DNA from: Marinovum sp.
Lineage (GTDB): Bacteria > Pseudomonadota > Alphaproteobacteria > Rhodobacterales > Rhodobacteraceae
Reading direction: 5' to 3'
Length of the DNA: 6,741 nt
Assembly: GCA_002684375.1 (NCBI GenBank)
Contig: NYVC01000003.1
Coordinates: 22,044-28,784, forward strand
Part shown: piece by piece, positions 6,334 through 6,741 of the stretch
How the letters are laid out: each line of letters begins with the position of its first letter
How positions within the stretch are numbered: position 1 is the first letter of the stretch
Program-made: the position numbers and the translations under genes
The notes under the pieces: model-generated
Seen by the model: the letters and a program-made list of their open reading frames with translations, nothing else
Databases searched by the model: none
What the model was told of the DNA's origin: nothing

Positions 6334-6726
6334 TTAGACCATATCTTGGTAAGCTTTTTGAAGCGCATCTACAACTTTGGCTGAATCATAAATATAGGTG
6401 CCTGCTTTGATCTCATTCCTGACCTCCGTCACAGCAGTCAGATCGACTGGTGCGGGCAATTTCTTCATTGAAGAGATCACCTGATTTGTAACCGAGTTGA
6501 TTTCCATGGCTACTTTTGCGGTGGTGCTGGCGGCCATGACCATTGCCGCGCCCGTATTTTTGGTCGCGTAGGTGCCTGTCTGGTCAATAGAAGCAGCTAG
6601 GACATCGCCTGCTGTAGAGTTCTGGCTCACGGCCTGCTTCGTTTTCTCATTGCCGCCGGACTTAACCGGATTGGGTAACGGAATTTTGCCACTGGCGCCC
6701 GCTATTCCTTGGATTGACTCAGACAT
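6334..6726 (-). CDS. Hypothetical protein with FlgM-like C-terminus
   Basis: This 130-residue protein is not confidently recognised. Its C-terminal part, about residues 93-130 (PVDLTAVTEVRNEIKAGTYI followed by YDSAKVVDALQKAYQDMV), fits the pattern of the FlgM anti-sigma-28 family: V-x-x-[IV]-R-x-x-I-x-x-G-x-Y-x-[VY]-[DN] followed by a helix with spaced V/A/L residues. FlgM binds FliA and holds back late flagellar genes until the hook is finished. The first ~50 residues are polar, Gly/Ser/Asn-rich and probably disordered, as in FlgM. Residues ~58-76 form an Ala/Met/Thr-rich, weakly hydrophobic helix that is unusual for FlgM, and total length exceeds the ~90-100 of typical FlgM. No signal peptide is seen. 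A strong AAGGAGA lies 7 bases before the ATG, and a clear terminator follows, so it is probably a well-expressed gene. No flagellar genes are in the window. The FlgM link is an inference from pattern only. Confidence 0.75.
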   Translation of the reverse strand: MSESIQGIAGASGKIPLPNPVKSGGNEKTKQAVSQNSTAGDVLAASIDQTGTYATKNTGAAMVMAASTTAKVAMEINSVTNQVISSMKKLPAPVDLTAVTEVRNEIKAGTYIYDSAKVVDALQKAYQDMV

Positions 6727-6732
6727 AACTTA

Positions 6733-6739
6733 TCTCCTT
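6733..6739 (-). promoter_or_regulatory. Strong Shine-Dalgarno of the FlgM-like gene
   Basis: On the - strand AAGGAGA, close to the ideal anti-SD complement, lies about 6-7 bases before the ATG at 6726. Its promoter lies outside the window. Confidence 0.75.
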
Positions 6740-6741
6740 CA

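Overview
The window looks like ordinary chromosomal DNA from an alphaproteobacterium, most likely a marine Rhodobacteraceae (Roseobacter-group) relative. This rests on protein style and gene order: a fumC gene followed directly by a DUF4169 protein and a ribbon-helix-helix protein, a Roseobacter-like dihydrolipoamide dehydrogenase, a YcaD-like MFS transporter with the AESWLN motif, and a DUF924 protein. Base composition is moderate for that family. No species is assigned. No insertion sequence, phage gene, CRISPR array, rRNA or tRNA was seen.

Left part, + strand: the 3' part of an MFS transporter gene (cut by the window edge), a DUF924 gene, and lpdA, the E3 flavoprotein of the 2-oxoacid dehydrogenase complexes. 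Immediately before lpdA lies a near-perfect 15-bp inverted repeat whose last base is also the first base of the lpdA Shine-Dalgarno. This is the strongest unexplained signal in the window.

Middle, - strand: a MobA/MocA-type nucleotidyltransferase gene converges on lpdA, 43 bp from its stop. Upstream of it is a 226-bp stretch with no supported gene. Next comes a compact three-gene unit read right to left: fumC (class II fumarase), a 58-residue DUF4169 gene that overlaps the fumC stop as TAATG, and an 82-residue ribbon-helix-helix gene that overlaps the DUF4169 stop as ATGA.

Right part: a 381-bp region without a gene holds the fumC leader and, next to the last gene, a clear Rho-independent terminator. 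The last gene, also on the - strand, encodes a 130-residue protein whose C-terminal ~38 residues resemble the anti-sigma-28 factor FlgM.

Functionally, lpdA and fumC both serve the TCA cycle but are transcribed separately and towards each other. The genes between and around them (DUF924, the nucleotidyltransferase, DUF4169, RHH) have no demonstrated link to that pathway here. I found no convincing large novel system. The items most worth follow-up are the lpdA leader hairpin, the coupled fumC-DUF4169-RHH unit, and the FlgM-like orphan.
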